56,872 nucleotides of DNA, taken from Candidatus Gallitreponema excrementavium (GTDB taxonomy: Bacteria; Spirochaetota; Spirochaetia; Treponematales; Treponemataceae). Below the pieces are notes generated by a model, which was not told the DNA's origin, did no database searches, and saw only the letters and a program-made list of their open reading frames with translations. A program made the position numbers and the translations under genes. The stretch is from positions 1 through 56,872 of the forward strand of contig JADIMM010000025.1 of assembly GCA_017694795.1 (NCBI GenBank), in the 5' to 3' direction. Below, piece after piece: positions 24,501 to 34,462 of the stretch (position 1 is its first letter; every line of letters starts with the position of its first letter).

Positions 24501-27192
24501 CTTGTACGGACAAAAACAGGGGACGGCGAAAATAACCGTTACAAACGATTATTGCGATTATCCCCTGGAAATAATCGCCAACTGTGTGGATCCGGTTCTT
24601 GCTGCAGAAAATCCTTATATCTCCTGTGACAATATCGTAACCCTCACAGTAGGTGACGGCTATAAAAATCTTTTTGCGTCATTGGTCGGGGGCAGTCCTG
24701 CTGACAATCTGAACTTTTCATGGCATTGCCAGAATCCGGAAATTTTAAGTCTTTATTCCAGCAACAATACTGCCCAGGTAAAGGCCATTAAAGAAGGTGT
24801 TACCCAGATCGTCATCTCCCACCCGAAAGCCCAGGGCATAGACAGGACTGTACTTGTTATATGTGAACCTGAAACAAAAACGGATTGTTACATTACCCTG
24901 ACAGAAAGCATAATTAAAATGTCCCCCCAGGATCCCACAAGGACTATTACGGCAACACTGGTAAACGGAACCGAAAGTGATAAATATAATTTTAAGTGGT
25001 GGGCTGACAGTTACGAAATAATCGATATGAACTATACGGGGGAAAGCTGTGTCGTCACACCCATTTCCACTGGCTTTACCACAATCCACTGCTCACATCC
25101 AAAAGCCGCATACCAGAAAGATATAATCGTAAATATTTCACAATATTCCGAATTCGCATTTGCAAAGGATGCTGTCAGTGTCACAAAGGGCAAACAGACA
25201 TTTGTCAATATGGAAGTACCCACCCTGGGTACAACAACGACAAAGGTTGTTTACAAGGCCGTTTATCCGGACGGAAGTTCCGCATCGGATATAATGGGCG
25301 TCAGCGGCACAAAATCCGTATGTATTCTTGATCCCAAGGCAGCCGGCACCTGTATCATCCAGGCAGACCTGGTTGCTGCAATTTCCGGTATCATACAGGG
25401 TTCCTGCCAGCTGCTCGTCAACATCGAAGACTCATCTGAAGCCGTCACCTATATTGACTACTCCGGATCAACTGTAATTACCCTTGAAAAAGGTGAGACC
25501 CGCTCCCTTAAAGCCATGCTGGCAGGTGCTTCTGCGGTTACAGGGGACGAGAAATACCTCAAATGGAAATCCTCCGATACAAATGTGGTGTCAATTTCCC
25601 CGTCCCCCACATCGTCCGGGTGGACAATGAACGATGAAATCCGGATAACAGGCCTTTCAGCCGGCAAGGAAGCTACCGTAACCATTTCCTGTGACCGTTA
25701 TGACGGGATAAGCAGCGTGATACTGTACATAATAGTACCCGGGGAGAATGTTGCCAACATTCTTCTTGACAGGACGGCTTTAAATCTTGTACAGGGGGAC
25801 GGGGCACAGAGTATAACCGCATCAATAACAAATCCCCTGGAGGGTGATTACGACAACCTGGTGTGGGAAGTCGAACAGGACGGGGAGAATCCTGTAATCA
25901 AGCTCAGCGGTTCAGGGAAAAAAGTCAGTGTATTCCCCCAGAACACAGGGACTGCCCTGGTAAGGGCAACAGTCCCATCCTCGTTGAGGACAGCAGAATG
26001 TACTGTTACTGTGGAACCCCCAAAACAGATAATTCTGAACCGCCAGACCGTAAACTGTTATCCCGGTGAGGAATTCAAGATAACATATACAGTATCACCG
26101 GAAAACGAAGCTGCGGATATTACCTGGACGACAAGTGATTCAAGTTATATCGGTTTTACAGATGACCATGCAGGAACACTGACCTGTTACGGCAAATTCA
26201 GGGAGGGAACCTGTACAATTACAGGGACAACCCCCTCAAAGGCAAAGGCTTCGTTCACCGTTACCAACGGTTGGGGAAACACCCTCAGCCTCTCCAAGAC
26301 ACTGATAAAAACTGTCCCGGTATACAAAAGCGACGGGACATTTGATATTGAATATGAATTAAAGCCCTCCTGTGCCGAACTCCATATTCAGGCAACCCAG
26401 TTTACCGGTGCAAACGGTTCCGTACCGCCCCTTAAACTTGCAGAGGGAACATACACCTCTTATGATGCAGGAACGGGACTGTACACGGTGACAAAAAAGG
26501 ATTTTGAGTCCGTAAATACCGAAAGCGGAACTGCCGGAGGAACCCTCCGTTTTATTCCTGTAGGGGAATCCAACGGCCCGGTTGTGGTAACCGCCTACAA
26601 TCCTGTAAGCATAGACGGCGAAGCCCCCCTGGGAGCCTTTGCCGAACAGACCATAGATATGCAGATATGCTACACCTCCCTTGATTTCACCCTGTCGGAT
26701 TTCCGGACAGACGGTGCCTATTCGTATTATGACACTTCTTCAAAGGTTCTCGTCATAGGGGACGGCGAAACCGTAACATTCCGTGCCGCGGCTGAAAATA
26801 AAAATGCCTCCCCGGTCATCGATACCGTGGTATTCACCAAATATGCCGGGAATTATAACAGGGAAAAGATTAGTTGCGGTAAAAATCCAGCTTCTGGGGA
26901 TTCTATGATTGACCGGGAACCATCAGTAACATACGGCACTGTTTCAGGAGACCCAAAAAGCAGCAGCCGTCTTGCTGCCTGTAAGGATTTCAACATGACA
27001 AACGGTTTTTACAGGGCTGACAACACCGACGAGGGGGATAAACTGTCCAATGAATACAACGACAGGATAATGGAACACCTCTACATCGGAACCCTGGATA
27101 TTAACTATACAACCTACTTCGGGACTAAAGACAGTTACAGCATCCCGGTTTACCTGGATATAAGGAACTGTTGTTTCGACTATAAAAAATAA
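21571..27192 (+). CDS. giant Ig-like (BIG2-type) repeat lipoprotein 1
   Basis: 1873 residues. A signal peptide ends at a lipobox (VLMASC, C22; a second IFSGC follows), so it is probably outer-membrane anchored and surface-exposed. The body is about 16 modules of 75-110 residues, each starting with a strand like YITTSxNVVTL and ending ITVSHPxxxYxxxIxVxV with a central W (FTWTIKDP, YHWESSDP); this is the pattern of bacterial Ig-like domain group 2. The last 350 residues form a different beta-rich C-terminal region. It lies directly after trbI with no terminator. I infer a role in mating contact or adhesion. The next gene is a module-for-module paralogue. Confidence 0.85.
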   Translation: MKKSTKFIIAFLTTLSVLMASCVTSLIFSGCSLFMKPESLSDKKNVTAVTFAKTYVTVQKGGSEYLKYTVKPTEIQNSTEVTWAYDPEIISIEADRYGVIVTGLKTGQSYLKATANNITAACIITVEGNGEIYEGEPYIYSNSTVVELTPGSNKTVSASLYGGSSADLEEFTWTIKDPAVADIDYARGSCVITAKKKGSTQITVSHPDARFDYTMVVYVYTDNLTASYITTSQNVLMINKNETLNKTVTFDIVNPVTSNYQGGFTYEVITNSGSPSFSVTANGNTAIITPETNGLSILRVSHENCEYSLDVLVRVTTSVRNVYIETSTSTLVCDGSENSYSIFADIRGTEDTNVYVNPEEFVWTVYDTDGNSLTEAEWQDYMDCQSSGNQFTLTGKKNNAYKVKVSHPLSEYSRTVLVILRNQQGSAIDASMYITTSSNYVKTKVGAETVEISVQLMGGERGDENDLVWTIDNGENNDICKIITPTGNIHARKAGSVTDGSLYITPLKPGTATITVSHPKILYTTDIIVKVLSEYALMEEPAYINTEATLVKMLNGSTKEISAELSGNISPGDENGLAWESETPSVISVSPSSGETVVLDACGTGDNQTKIKISHNKALSVKEILVLSADTQEALDSMKAIISGNTYFRINEGGTCTLELEPIGLAETDMAGITWTTEDPGVAIVSAGDTRLKAQVTGIKSGTTKVTAGLAGCKSCTFNITVLPEGEETGVVTSKYLTTDKNAVVITVCGESTDLSVTGVNLTEAEMALTEWTIEDETVASVTANGKTATVTARTGGKTKITVTNRESENSVTIDLKVGALYEWTDDFYVYITTEEDTVTLVKGETKTIGAALENSTAKNGFMWSVTGKSGIVEATGNAGGTCYLEALEAGMTELTIRNTNADFEKTVLVVVANSPEELAELKYLTTKQNVVTIGETYNETVTVSVKNAPTDIIDGYHWESSDPTVIKVVESGNVAVLYGQKQGTAKITVTNDYCDYPLEIIANCVDPVLAAENPYISCDNIVTLTVGDGYKNLFASLVGGSPADNLNFSWHCQNPEILSLYSSNNTAQVKAIKEGVTQIVISHPKAQGIDRTVLVICEPETKTDCYITLTESIIKMSPQDPTRTITATLVNGTESDKYNFKWWADSYEIIDMNYTGESCVVTPISTGFTTIHCSHPKAAYQKDIIVNISQYSEFAFAKDAVSVTKGKQTFVNMEVPTLGTTTTKVVYKAVYPDGSSASDIMGVSGTKSVCILDPKAAGTCIIQADLVAAISGIIQGSCQLLVNIEDSSEAVTYIDYSGSTVITLEKGETRSLKAMLAGASAVTGDEKYLKWKSSDTNVVSISPSPTSSGWTMNDEIRITGLSAGKEATVTISCDRYDGISSVILYIIVPGENVANILLDRTALNLVQGDGAQSITASITNPLEGDYDNLVWEVEQDGENPVIKLSGSGKKVSVFPQNTGTALVRATVPSSLRTAECTVTVEPPKQIILNRQTVNCYPGEEFKITYTVSPENEAADITWTTSDSSYIGFTDDHAGTLTCYGKFREGTCTITGTTPSKAKASFTVTNGWGNTLSLSKTLIKTVPVYKSDGTFDIEYELKPSCAELHIQATQFTGANGSVPPLKLAEGTYTSYDAGTGLYTVTKKDFESVNTESGTAGGTLRFIPVGESNGPVVVTAYNPVSIDGEAPLGAFAEQTIDMQICYTSLDFTLSDFRTDGAYSYYDTSSKVLVIGDGETVTFRAAAENKNASPVIDTVVFTKYAGNYNREKISCGKNPASGDSMIDREPSVTYGTVSGDPKSSSRLAACKDFNMTNGFYRADNTDEGDKLSNEYNDRIMEHLYIGTLDINYTTYFGTKDSYSIPVYLDIRNCCFDYKK

Positions 27193-27202
27193 AGGATTTG
27201 TT

Positions 27203-30200
27203 ATGAGAAGAATATCAAAATACCTGTTTTTAAGCATCTTGATTATGTCACTTTGTCTGTCCTGCCGTTTCTGGGCTTCCTTTAAGGACGAGGGACAGAA
27301 CAATATCAGTTCCGTAACCTTTGACAGGAACAAACTTGAGTTGTCCGTTGGGACAATGGAGATTATCAATGTCACTGTAATTTCCGATAAGGGAACCAAC
27401 AGGGAAACTGTTTCCTGGTCTTATGATAAAAAGCAGATTTCTGCCGTAACCGATGACTATTCAATCATTATTACCGGTACCGCACCCGGTACATCCGTTA
27501 TTAAGGCAACCTGCGGAAACAGGACTGCTTCCTGTGCCATTACCGTACAGGAGGCTGCCGGGAATACAAAAGTGGAAAACCCCTATGTATATGTTTCTTC
27601 TGACTATGTATCCCTTTCCCCCGGTTCTACAGACAAGGTTTTCGGTTCGGTTTTCGGATTAAGCCAGGCGGACAAAAACGGTTATACATTTACCAGCGAC
27701 AAACCATCTGTGGCATCGGTTTATACCGAGGGGAATTACTGCTGGATTACCGGAAAAAGCGAAGGTGTCGCAAAAATCACCTGCCGCCATTCCAATTGTT
27801 CATTTCCGTACAGTTTCCTCGTGGGGGTTTATGCTTCTGATTCAAAAATTCCCTATATAACATCAAGCAGCAATATCGTTACGCTCAATAAAACCGGAGG
27901 TGATACTGCCTCCGTAACTGTGGATTTACAGAATCCGACATACACAACCTATGCTGATGATTTTACATTCTCTGTTACTGATTCCGGAGGAAATGCCATG
28001 GCCGAACCTCCTGTTTCCCTGGAAACCAGGGGAAACAGAATAACAATTACCCCTGTCACAGGGGGCAGCTGTTATATTAAAGTAGAACACCCCCTTGCAG
28101 CCTATGCTTTTAATATCCTTGTCCGGGTGGTGGAAAACATTGATGCAGCATATATAGAACCGTCCGGAACAGACATAATGGTGGACGGGATTTCAAGTGA
28201 AACCCTCAGCTTCACAATTAAAGGACTTCCGGAAGGTACTGCTGTAGACCCTGATAAATACGAATGGGTATTTTCGGATTATGCCGGAAATTATCTGGAT
28301 TATAATATTTTCAACGGAACTGAACCGGGTAAAGGGGATTCAGTCTGGCTGACCGGCAAAAAAAACGGAACGGTGAAAATAACGGTATCCCATCCGCTTT
28401 GTCCGGTCTCAAGGTCGGTAATTGTCATGGTACGCAATATTCCGGAGGAAGCAGGTTCATCCAAAATTTATATTACTACGAGCCAGAACTTTCTTGAAAC
28501 AAAGGTTGGAAATGGTGAAAGCATAATTAATATAACTGTTAATAACCTCACTCCCGGTGAGGAATCAAATTTAAACTGGGCAATCGAAAATAATGCAGCA
28601 GACGGGTCGGCGGATCCGGTCATCCAATATTCGGGTGGAACCGGTACATCTACATCCGTAAATTCCAGGAGTGTATTCCAAATGGCAAAGGGGAAAGCGT
28701 ATATTACTCCGTTGAAAGAAGGCATGGCGACAATAACAATCACCCATCCTAAAGCGGCATATCCGGCCAAAATACTTGTTAATGTCCTTCCGGAAGGGAT
28801 TATTACATCATATCCTGTTGTCCTTTCCACTGAAACACCTTATTTATTAATCAAAAACGGAGAAACCGGCAATATAAAAGTTTCATTATCAGGAAGTTCA
28901 AATCCGGAACTTGATGCAACCGATTTGAACTGGACTTGTTCGGCTCCGGATAAATTTACCGTAAACTCATCCGGACAGGAAGCCAATATTACGGCAAAAG
29001 GAACAGGTACAAATAAAGGAATCCTGACAGTAACCCATCCCAAGTCGGAATATCCCCTTTCCATTGTTTTGGTATCCTATGATAATCATGAAGAATTGGC
29101 TGGAATCAAAACAATTTACACAGGACAGAATGCTTTTACCATGTATCCCGGGGAAAACCAGACCTTATCAGTTGAAACGGTGGACTATACGGTTTCGGAA
29201 AATGACGGAGGTACAGTAACTGACTGTGCTGTGGTATGGACGGTAACAAAGGGCTATGAAACCGTTGCCGGAATTTCCGAAAACGGTACCCTGGCCCTTG
29301 TAACCGCCGTTTCCCCGGGAGTTGCTGAAATCACCTGTTCCCTCGCTGATTATCCGGATGAAAAGGTTGTATTTTACATTAATGTCAAACAACCGGGGGT
29401 TATTGAACCTGATAAACCTTGTTATTTAACAACCGGTTATAATGTAATTACGACAGATACCGGTAAAACAGCTGATATATCGGTGGAACCGGTCAATATC
29501 CAAATGTCCGAATACTACAAAATAACCTGGGAAAACAATAATCCGGATATTTTCAGTCTCTCTTACAACGGTAATACGGCATCTGTAATGCCACTTGCAG
29601 AGGGAAACGGTACGATAACGGTTTCCCATCCTCTTTCAAATAATACGCTTGAAATTACCGTTCATATCGGCAGTGAATATGTATACAATAACACCGATAT
29701 AGGATACATATCCTGTAATGATACCCTCGGGTTAAAAACTGACTCAGGGGAAACAATGTTTTCCGCAGTAGTTGCATTCACCGAAAGCAGCAGAACTGAA
29801 AATTCCGGATTCGTTTTTTCAAGTTCGGATACTTCTGTTTTTACGGTTTCATACAGCTCAGAAAACAATTATTGTTATGTGACTCCGGTCAAGGCTGGCC
29901 AGGCCGTACTTAAAATCCACCATGACAAGGCAGAATTTGACAAGGAAGTCATCGTTATAATACAGAAAACAGCCCAGGAACTTTCCGATATACCTTATAT
30001 TTCTACCAGACAGAATGTTGTTACCGTTATTCAGGGGGAATATACCAGTATTAGTGCAACATTGGAAAATGCTGAAAGTTACGAACCTGCAGACTGGACT
30101 TGGACATCTTTGGACGGGAATATATGTGATGTTGCATTGAATTCCGGTACTACTGCGATGATTTCGGGTGTAAAGCCGGGTACAACCAAGATAAGGGTAT

Positions 30201-33200
30201 CACATACAGATTGTATCTACCCGCTTGATATTATTGTCATTTGTCTTGACAAAGATTCAGTTTCGGAAAACCCTTTTATCCAGACAAGCACGAATATAGT
30301 CACCCTGTCTCCCGGTAAATCCGAAACCGTAACGGCTGCAATGGCAGGGGGAAAACAGGAGGATGGGGCGGCCTTTATTTGGACAATTTCCGACCCGTCT
30401 GTTGCTATTATTTCCACTGGAACAGGTTCCTGCTATATCAGGGGGCTTGCATCAGGACAAACCTACATAACAGTGCGTAATTCAAATTATCCTGACGCAT
30501 ATACCAAAACAATTCTTGTGAGGGTTGAAGACACAGTTGTCGAAGATTGCTACATATCTGTATCAGGAAAAGTAATCAAACTTAATCCCTCCGACAATAA
30601 CGGTGAAATAGTCACAGCAACATTGGAGAACGGAGACCCGCTTGATGCCCAGGATTTTGTCTGGTGGGCTGATGATTATAATATCGTCACATTGTCATCC
30701 ATTACTGATACTGCCAGGATTTATCCCACGGGTATAGCCGGTACCACCTATATCCATGTTAAACACCCGAAAGTGCTGCATCCTGTGGATATAATAGTAA
30801 TGTCATCGGAATATACCGAATTTGCCTTTTCTGAAAATTCCAAGACAATACTGGATAAAACAGTCAGCTTTATCCAGCTTCAAATACCGTCAATTGGCGA
30901 TGATTACTGGGTCGAGTACGAATCCTGGGATACAACTGTCTGCATTGCAACCGGCAGTGACAGGGTATGTATGATAGCAGGGGTTTCACCCGGATCAACA
31001 GGTATTACGGCTACGCTCAAAACAAAAAACGGTGTTGTCGGAACTGCCCAGCTGGCCGTAATTGTCGGGGCTAGGGATGAGTCCGTCAACACAATTTCCA
31101 TGAATTCGACAATCATAAATATGAGGATTGGGGAAAGCCTGACACTGGAAGCCCTGCTTTCAGGGAATGGAATAAATGCACAGGATTATTATAATCTGGA
31201 ATGGACTGTAACAGGCAATGAAAACAGCTGTGTCACACTCCTGCAGAATGAAGCCGGAAAAACGACCGGAAAAAACGCATATATCACCGCAGAAAGAGAC
31301 GGGACTGCTGTACTGACCCTATCCCACCCATTGTGTAAATATGACCTGAATGTTTGGATTGTTATTCCGGTAAACGAGGAATCCACAATATCCCTGGATC
31401 AGACTTACATCGAAATGTACAAATCTGACGGAGCAGTAACGGTTAATGCAAAGGTTATAAACGGCACTTCATCGGATGAGTCCGGTATTATCTGGACAGC
31501 CCCGAAAGTTGGAGGACTGAATATTGTATCAATATCAAAAAGTAAGGGAAAATCATGCAATATCGTGCCTAGAAATGTGGGGAGTACAACCCTCAGAGCT
31601 CAGCTTCCCAACGGAAACTATGCAGACTGTGTTATTACAGTTTTGACCGATGCAGAAATAATCCTTGAAACAACTACACTCCATGTCAATCCGGGGTTTT
31701 CGGAGACTGTTGGATATACTGTAACACCGGAAAATGCCGGAATAAACTGGATTAAAATGATGAACGGAACATCAGGAACAGGTACAGCTGATTATTTTGA
31801 TTTTTCTGTCAATGAATCAACAAAAACTATTACAGTAACAGGAAAAGAATTGGGAAGCGGTACATTGTACTGTTATTCAGCGTCAGATTCCGGTACAGCA
31901 AAAGCACAGCTCAACATTATTTGTGAGTACAATTACGAACTTGAATTTGACGGTGATTCCGGAATTATCCTGATGCAACCAGATGATACAGGTTTGTTAA
32001 CAACGAAAAACAATCCCCACAATCTTGCCGAAATTCCTTTCCATGTATACCCAAAATCTGGTATGGAAATTAAAGTGGAAAGTTCAACCGATGCCCTCGA
32101 AATAACTTCTTATTCATTCGATACTTCAACCGGAACAGGCATTGTGTATGTTAAAGCCCTTACGGAAGAAATCGACGGATATATAACACTTTCTGCAACC
32201 AATCCCAATGATAAGGTGAATACTCCTGTCCAAAGGAAAAAATACATTAACTCAAAATATGAGTCCTACACCATAACACCGGTTTTTGACATACACACAG
32301 GTTCGTTCACTTCTTTCAAGAATAATAACGGTGTCCCGGTTCTTACCCTGGGAGATGGGGAAAGTTATTCGTTTTATCTCGATATTGCTGAACCTAATGC
32401 CAGACTCGAGAATATCAAGGTCACTTATAGGGAAGGAGCTGGATACGATCTCAGGATTGCAGAAAGTGCCGAGTCGGACGGCGAAGATTCCCCCCACATA
32501 TATTTCAGCGGAAGTTCAGAAGGTTCTGAAATCAAACCTGAATCAGTGTCTCCGGACGGCAGGAATTACTACCGGATAGGGCATAACCATGACTACATAG
32601 AAGAAAACGGGTTCCTTGCAAAAGGCGAATTCGATTTGAACGGTTTTGATGTTACAGGATTATCAGGTAGTTTTTCCTTTTGCTATAATATATCTGATTG
32701 GCATAATTTTAACGACCATTATCTGAATACCACCAAAGGAAAGTTCAATATGGGAAATACAAAGGATGATTCCCGAAATTTAAACAGTGTTGTAAAAAAT
32801 AAGATTCAACAATATTGTAACATATATAATACAAGTAATTATTACTATTATGAAACAGATGATGTTTACAGACGTCAATATAAACTCCGGATAGTTTGTA
32901 AATATTGTGGTTATAGTTTTGGGTCAAGTTCATATGATTTAAACATACATCCGGGATACATTAAAACTACAACCTCCAAAAACCAGTCGGTAAAAAACAT
33001 CCAGGATGATGCAGTAATCGAAATTTCTTATTCAACAGTAGAGGGAAGCTGGAAAACCGAAAAAACAAGCATAAAGGTATGTTTTGAAAAAAGACTTTGC
33101 CAAAGCAATACAAAAGACCTGTGGCAGCTTACAAAGGACTTGAACGGCATTGACTGCTGGAAATTCACCGGAAAATCCAGTATGCTGGCTCCCAGCTGGG

Positions 33201-33499
33201 AAAGTGATTTGGTTTTTCATAATAACGGCCAGCTGGTGACATTTCATCCGGACGGTACTTATTCAGCAACCGGAAAAATAACAATAAGTGATACCTACAG
33301 TATTAGCAGTGATTTGACAGAATTAACTATCCGGTCATGCGGAATGACAAAAACCATTTCATGTTTTTTTGAACCATCTACCGGGAGTCTGACACTCTAT
33401 CCGCCTGAAGGAGGTTGGGCATGGAGTGGACCACCCATGGATGTCCTTCTATACGGGGTAAGCGTAAATAACTCCCCGTTTACACTTAAACAGAATTAG
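27203..33499 (+). CDS. giant Ig-like (BIG2-type) repeat lipoprotein 2
   Basis: 2098 residues, paralogue of the preceding gene, with the same series of about 16 Ig-like modules: the first starts SVTFDRNKLELSVG against AVTFAKTYVTVQKG, module 12 CYISVSGKVIKLNPS against CYITLTESIIKMSPQ, and module 13 has FAFSENSKTI against FAFAKDAVSV. Its signal peptide ends LCLSC (C19-C20 region), a lipobox. The C-terminus is about 225 residues longer and ends in a beta-rich, lipocalin-like module (CWKFTGKSS, later TYSATGKITISDTYSIS). It starts 10 bases after the first paralogue behind AAAGGA. Its stop overlaps the end of the convergent minus-strand gene by 14 bases. Confidence 0.85.
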   Translation: MRRISKYLFLSILIMSLCLSCRFWASFKDEGQNNISSVTFDRNKLELSVGTMEIINVTVISDKGTNRETVSWSYDKKQISAVTDDYSIIITGTAPGTSVIKATCGNRTASCAITVQEAAGNTKVENPYVYVSSDYVSLSPGSTDKVFGSVFGLSQADKNGYTFTSDKPSVASVYTEGNYCWITGKSEGVAKITCRHSNCSFPYSFLVGVYASDSKIPYITSSSNIVTLNKTGGDTASVTVDLQNPTYTTYADDFTFSVTDSGGNAMAEPPVSLETRGNRITITPVTGGSCYIKVEHPLAAYAFNILVRVVENIDAAYIEPSGTDIMVDGISSETLSFTIKGLPEGTAVDPDKYEWVFSDYAGNYLDYNIFNGTEPGKGDSVWLTGKKNGTVKITVSHPLCPVSRSVIVMVRNIPEEAGSSKIYITTSQNFLETKVGNGESIINITVNNLTPGEESNLNWAIENNAADGSADPVIQYSGGTGTSTSVNSRSVFQMAKGKAYITPLKEGMATITITHPKAAYPAKILVNVLPEGIITSYPVVLSTETPYLLIKNGETGNIKVSLSGSSNPELDATDLNWTCSAPDKFTVNSSGQEANITAKGTGTNKGILTVTHPKSEYPLSIVLVSYDNHEELAGIKTIYTGQNAFTMYPGENQTLSVETVDYTVSENDGGTVTDCAVVWTVTKGYETVAGISENGTLALVTAVSPGVAEITCSLADYPDEKVVFYINVKQPGVIEPDKPCYLTTGYNVITTDTGKTADISVEPVNIQMSEYYKITWENNNPDIFSLSYNGNTASVMPLAEGNGTITVSHPLSNNTLEITVHIGSEYVYNNTDIGYISCNDTLGLKTDSGETMFSAVVAFTESSRTENSGFVFSSSDTSVFTVSYSSENNYCYVTPVKAGQAVLKIHHDKAEFDKEVIVIIQKTAQELSDIPYISTRQNVVTVIQGEYTSISATLENAESYEPADWTWTSLDGNICDVALNSGTTAMISGVKPGTTKIRVSHTDCIYPLDIIVICLDKDSVSENPFIQTSTNIVTLSPGKSETVTAAMAGGKQEDGAAFIWTISDPSVAIISTGTGSCYIRGLASGQTYITVRNSNYPDAYTKTILVRVEDTVVEDCYISVSGKVIKLNPSDNNGEIVTATLENGDPLDAQDFVWWADDYNIVTLSSITDTARIYPTGIAGTTYIHVKHPKVLHPVDIIVMSSEYTEFAFSENSKTILDKTVSFIQLQIPSIGDDYWVEYESWDTTVCIATGSDRVCMIAGVSPGSTGITATLKTKNGVVGTAQLAVIVGARDESVNTISMNSTIINMRIGESLTLEALLSGNGINAQDYYNLEWTVTGNENSCVTLLQNEAGKTTGKNAYITAERDGTAVLTLSHPLCKYDLNVWIVIPVNEESTISLDQTYIEMYKSDGAVTVNAKVINGTSSDESGIIWTAPKVGGLNIVSISKSKGKSCNIVPRNVGSTTLRAQLPNGNYADCVITVLTDAEIILETTTLHVNPGFSETVGYTVTPENAGINWIKMMNGTSGTGTADYFDFSVNESTKTITVTGKELGSGTLYCYSASDSGTAKAQLNIICEYNYELEFDGDSGIILMQPDDTGLLTTKNNPHNLAEIPFHVYPKSGMEIKVESSTDALEITSYSFDTSTGTGIVYVKALTEEIDGYITLSATNPNDKVNTPVQRKKYINSKYESYTITPVFDIHTGSFTSFKNNNGVPVLTLGDGESYSFYLDIAEPNARLENIKVTYREGAGYDLRIAESAESDGEDSPHIYFSGSSEGSEIKPESVSPDGRNYYRIGHNHDYIEENGFLAKGEFDLNGFDVTGLSGSFSFCYNISDWHNFNDHYLNTTKGKFNMGNTKDDSRNLNSVVKNKIQQYCNIYNTSNYYYYETDDVYRRQYKLRIVCKYCGYSFGSSSYDLNIHPGYIKTTTSKNQSVKNIQDDAVIEISYSTVEGSWKTEKTSIKVCFEKRLCQSNTKDLWQLTKDLNGIDCWKFTGKSSMLAPSWESDLVFHNNGQLVTFHPDGTYSATGKITISDTYSISSDLTELTIRSCGMTKTISCFFEPSTGSLTLYPPEGGWAWSGPPMDVLLYGVSVNNSPFTLKQN

Positions 33500-34235
33500 C
33501 CTTTCCGCGGATTTCCGACAGATACTGTTCGGAAACCTCTTCAGGGTAGATGAACCACCAGTCCGGTGGGACATCTTCCCTGAATTTTGTAATAAACGGA
33601 AGCGTTGGTCTGTTAAGATAACGCTTGTCTCCGTTTTTGTGTTTCTTCATGTAAATAAAATTTGCGGCTTCCAACTTATCACAGTTGTGAATTCTACAGA
33701 AACTTGTCAAAGTCCTGCGATCCTTTAGAATATCAAAATAAATATTTGCCAGAGTCTGTCTTTGGGCAAGTTTATTCCGTGAATCCAGACTATATACTGG
33801 GAATTCCTTTTCAATTTTTGGGGTGAAAGGGGTATTTTCCGGAAGTCTTTCATCTTCACGGTAAAACCATTGGCATGGGGGAATGTACCGTCTGAGTGCA
33901 AAAATAATTCCGTAGGTTGCACGGAATAATCCCTTGGTGACATTATACAGTAGTTTCTCTTGAGGCTCGGTAAGTCCAAAATCCTTTGAAATTGCCGCAA
34001 ATGTCCGGTTTTTTACATGATTTCTAAAAAATCTGACAGCATGACTTGTGATTTCAATTTCTTCGGCTTTTTCTTTTACCTGCCTGAGCATGGCATTCTT
34101 TATTTTTGAAAACTGTACGGAGGTAATTTCATATTTCTTTAGGATTGTATTCTCTGTAACACCATTTATGATGTCTACAATAACATCTTTTCCGATTGAC
34201 TTGGTTAATTTGTCTGATTTATCTTCTGTATTCAC
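33486..34235 (-). CDS. hypothetical protein, possibly DNA-binding
   Basis: 249 residues, not recognised. The N-terminal 100 residues are helical and look like repeated helix-turn-helix-type units (VIVDIINGVTENTILKKYEI; later HVKNRTFAAISKDFGLTEPQ). Two short related motifs occur later: RRYIPPCQWFYREDE (about residue 115) and REDVPPDWWFIYPEE (about 222). The start is a GTG six bases after a -10-like box, with no ribosome-binding site, so the mRNA may be leaderless. It is the last gene of the minus-strand accessory group and converges on the giant lipoprotein. A regulator is possible; this is inference. Confidence 0.5.
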   Translation of the reverse strand: MNTEDKSDKLTKSIGKDVIVDIINGVTENTILKKYEITSVQFSKIKNAMLRQVKEKAEEIEITSHAVRFFRNHVKNRTFAAISKDFGLTEPQEKLLYNVTKGLFRATYGIIFALRRYIPPCQWFYREDERLPENTPFTPKIEKEFPVYSLDSRNKLAQRQTLANIYFDILKDRRTLTSFCRIHNCDKLEAANFIYMKKHKNGDKRYLNRPTLPFITKFREDVPPDWWFIYPEEVSEQYLSEIRGKANSV

Positions 34236-34241
34236 ACTTGA

Positions 34242-34270
34242 AGAGTATACCGGTTGCTTTTTATTGTCAA
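34242..34270 (-). promoter_or_regulatory. promoter giving a probably leaderless transcript
   Basis: On the minus strand TTGACA (34270-34265), 17 bases, then TACTCT (34247-34242). Six bases later is the GTG of the 249-residue protein, so transcription would start at or next to the start codon. Confidence 0.45.
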
Positions 34271-34315
34271 TAAGTTTATATAGTACTGTTTACGCTTTTT
34301 GTATGGTGCTTTATA

Positions 34316-34462
34316 TTATCCAAGTAAAGCTGTAAATTTATCCAGTAAGAAATTAATAAAAGATTTTATTTCTGCAATTCCCCGGGGGATATTGCTGGTA
34401 ATAACAGCAATAATAATTAAAATAACAACAATCCGGATAAAATATCTTGTTGAATAAAACAT
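34316..34462 (-). CDS. 48-residue membrane microprotein
   Basis: The frame starts at an ATG that shares a base with the stop of the PilZ-like gene (TAATG), with a perfect AGGAGG seven bases upstream inside that gene. It encodes a basic N-terminus (MFYSTRYFIR), one transmembrane helix (IVVILIIIAVITSNI, residues 11-25) and an amphipathic tail ending LLDKFTALLG. Tight coupling and the strong ribosome-binding site make it a likely real gene although it is very short. No function is known; it could anchor or regulate the PilZ-like protein at the membrane. Confidence 0.6.
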   Translation of the reverse strand: MFYSTRYFIRIVVILIIIAVITSNIPRGIAEIKSFINFLLDKFTALLG

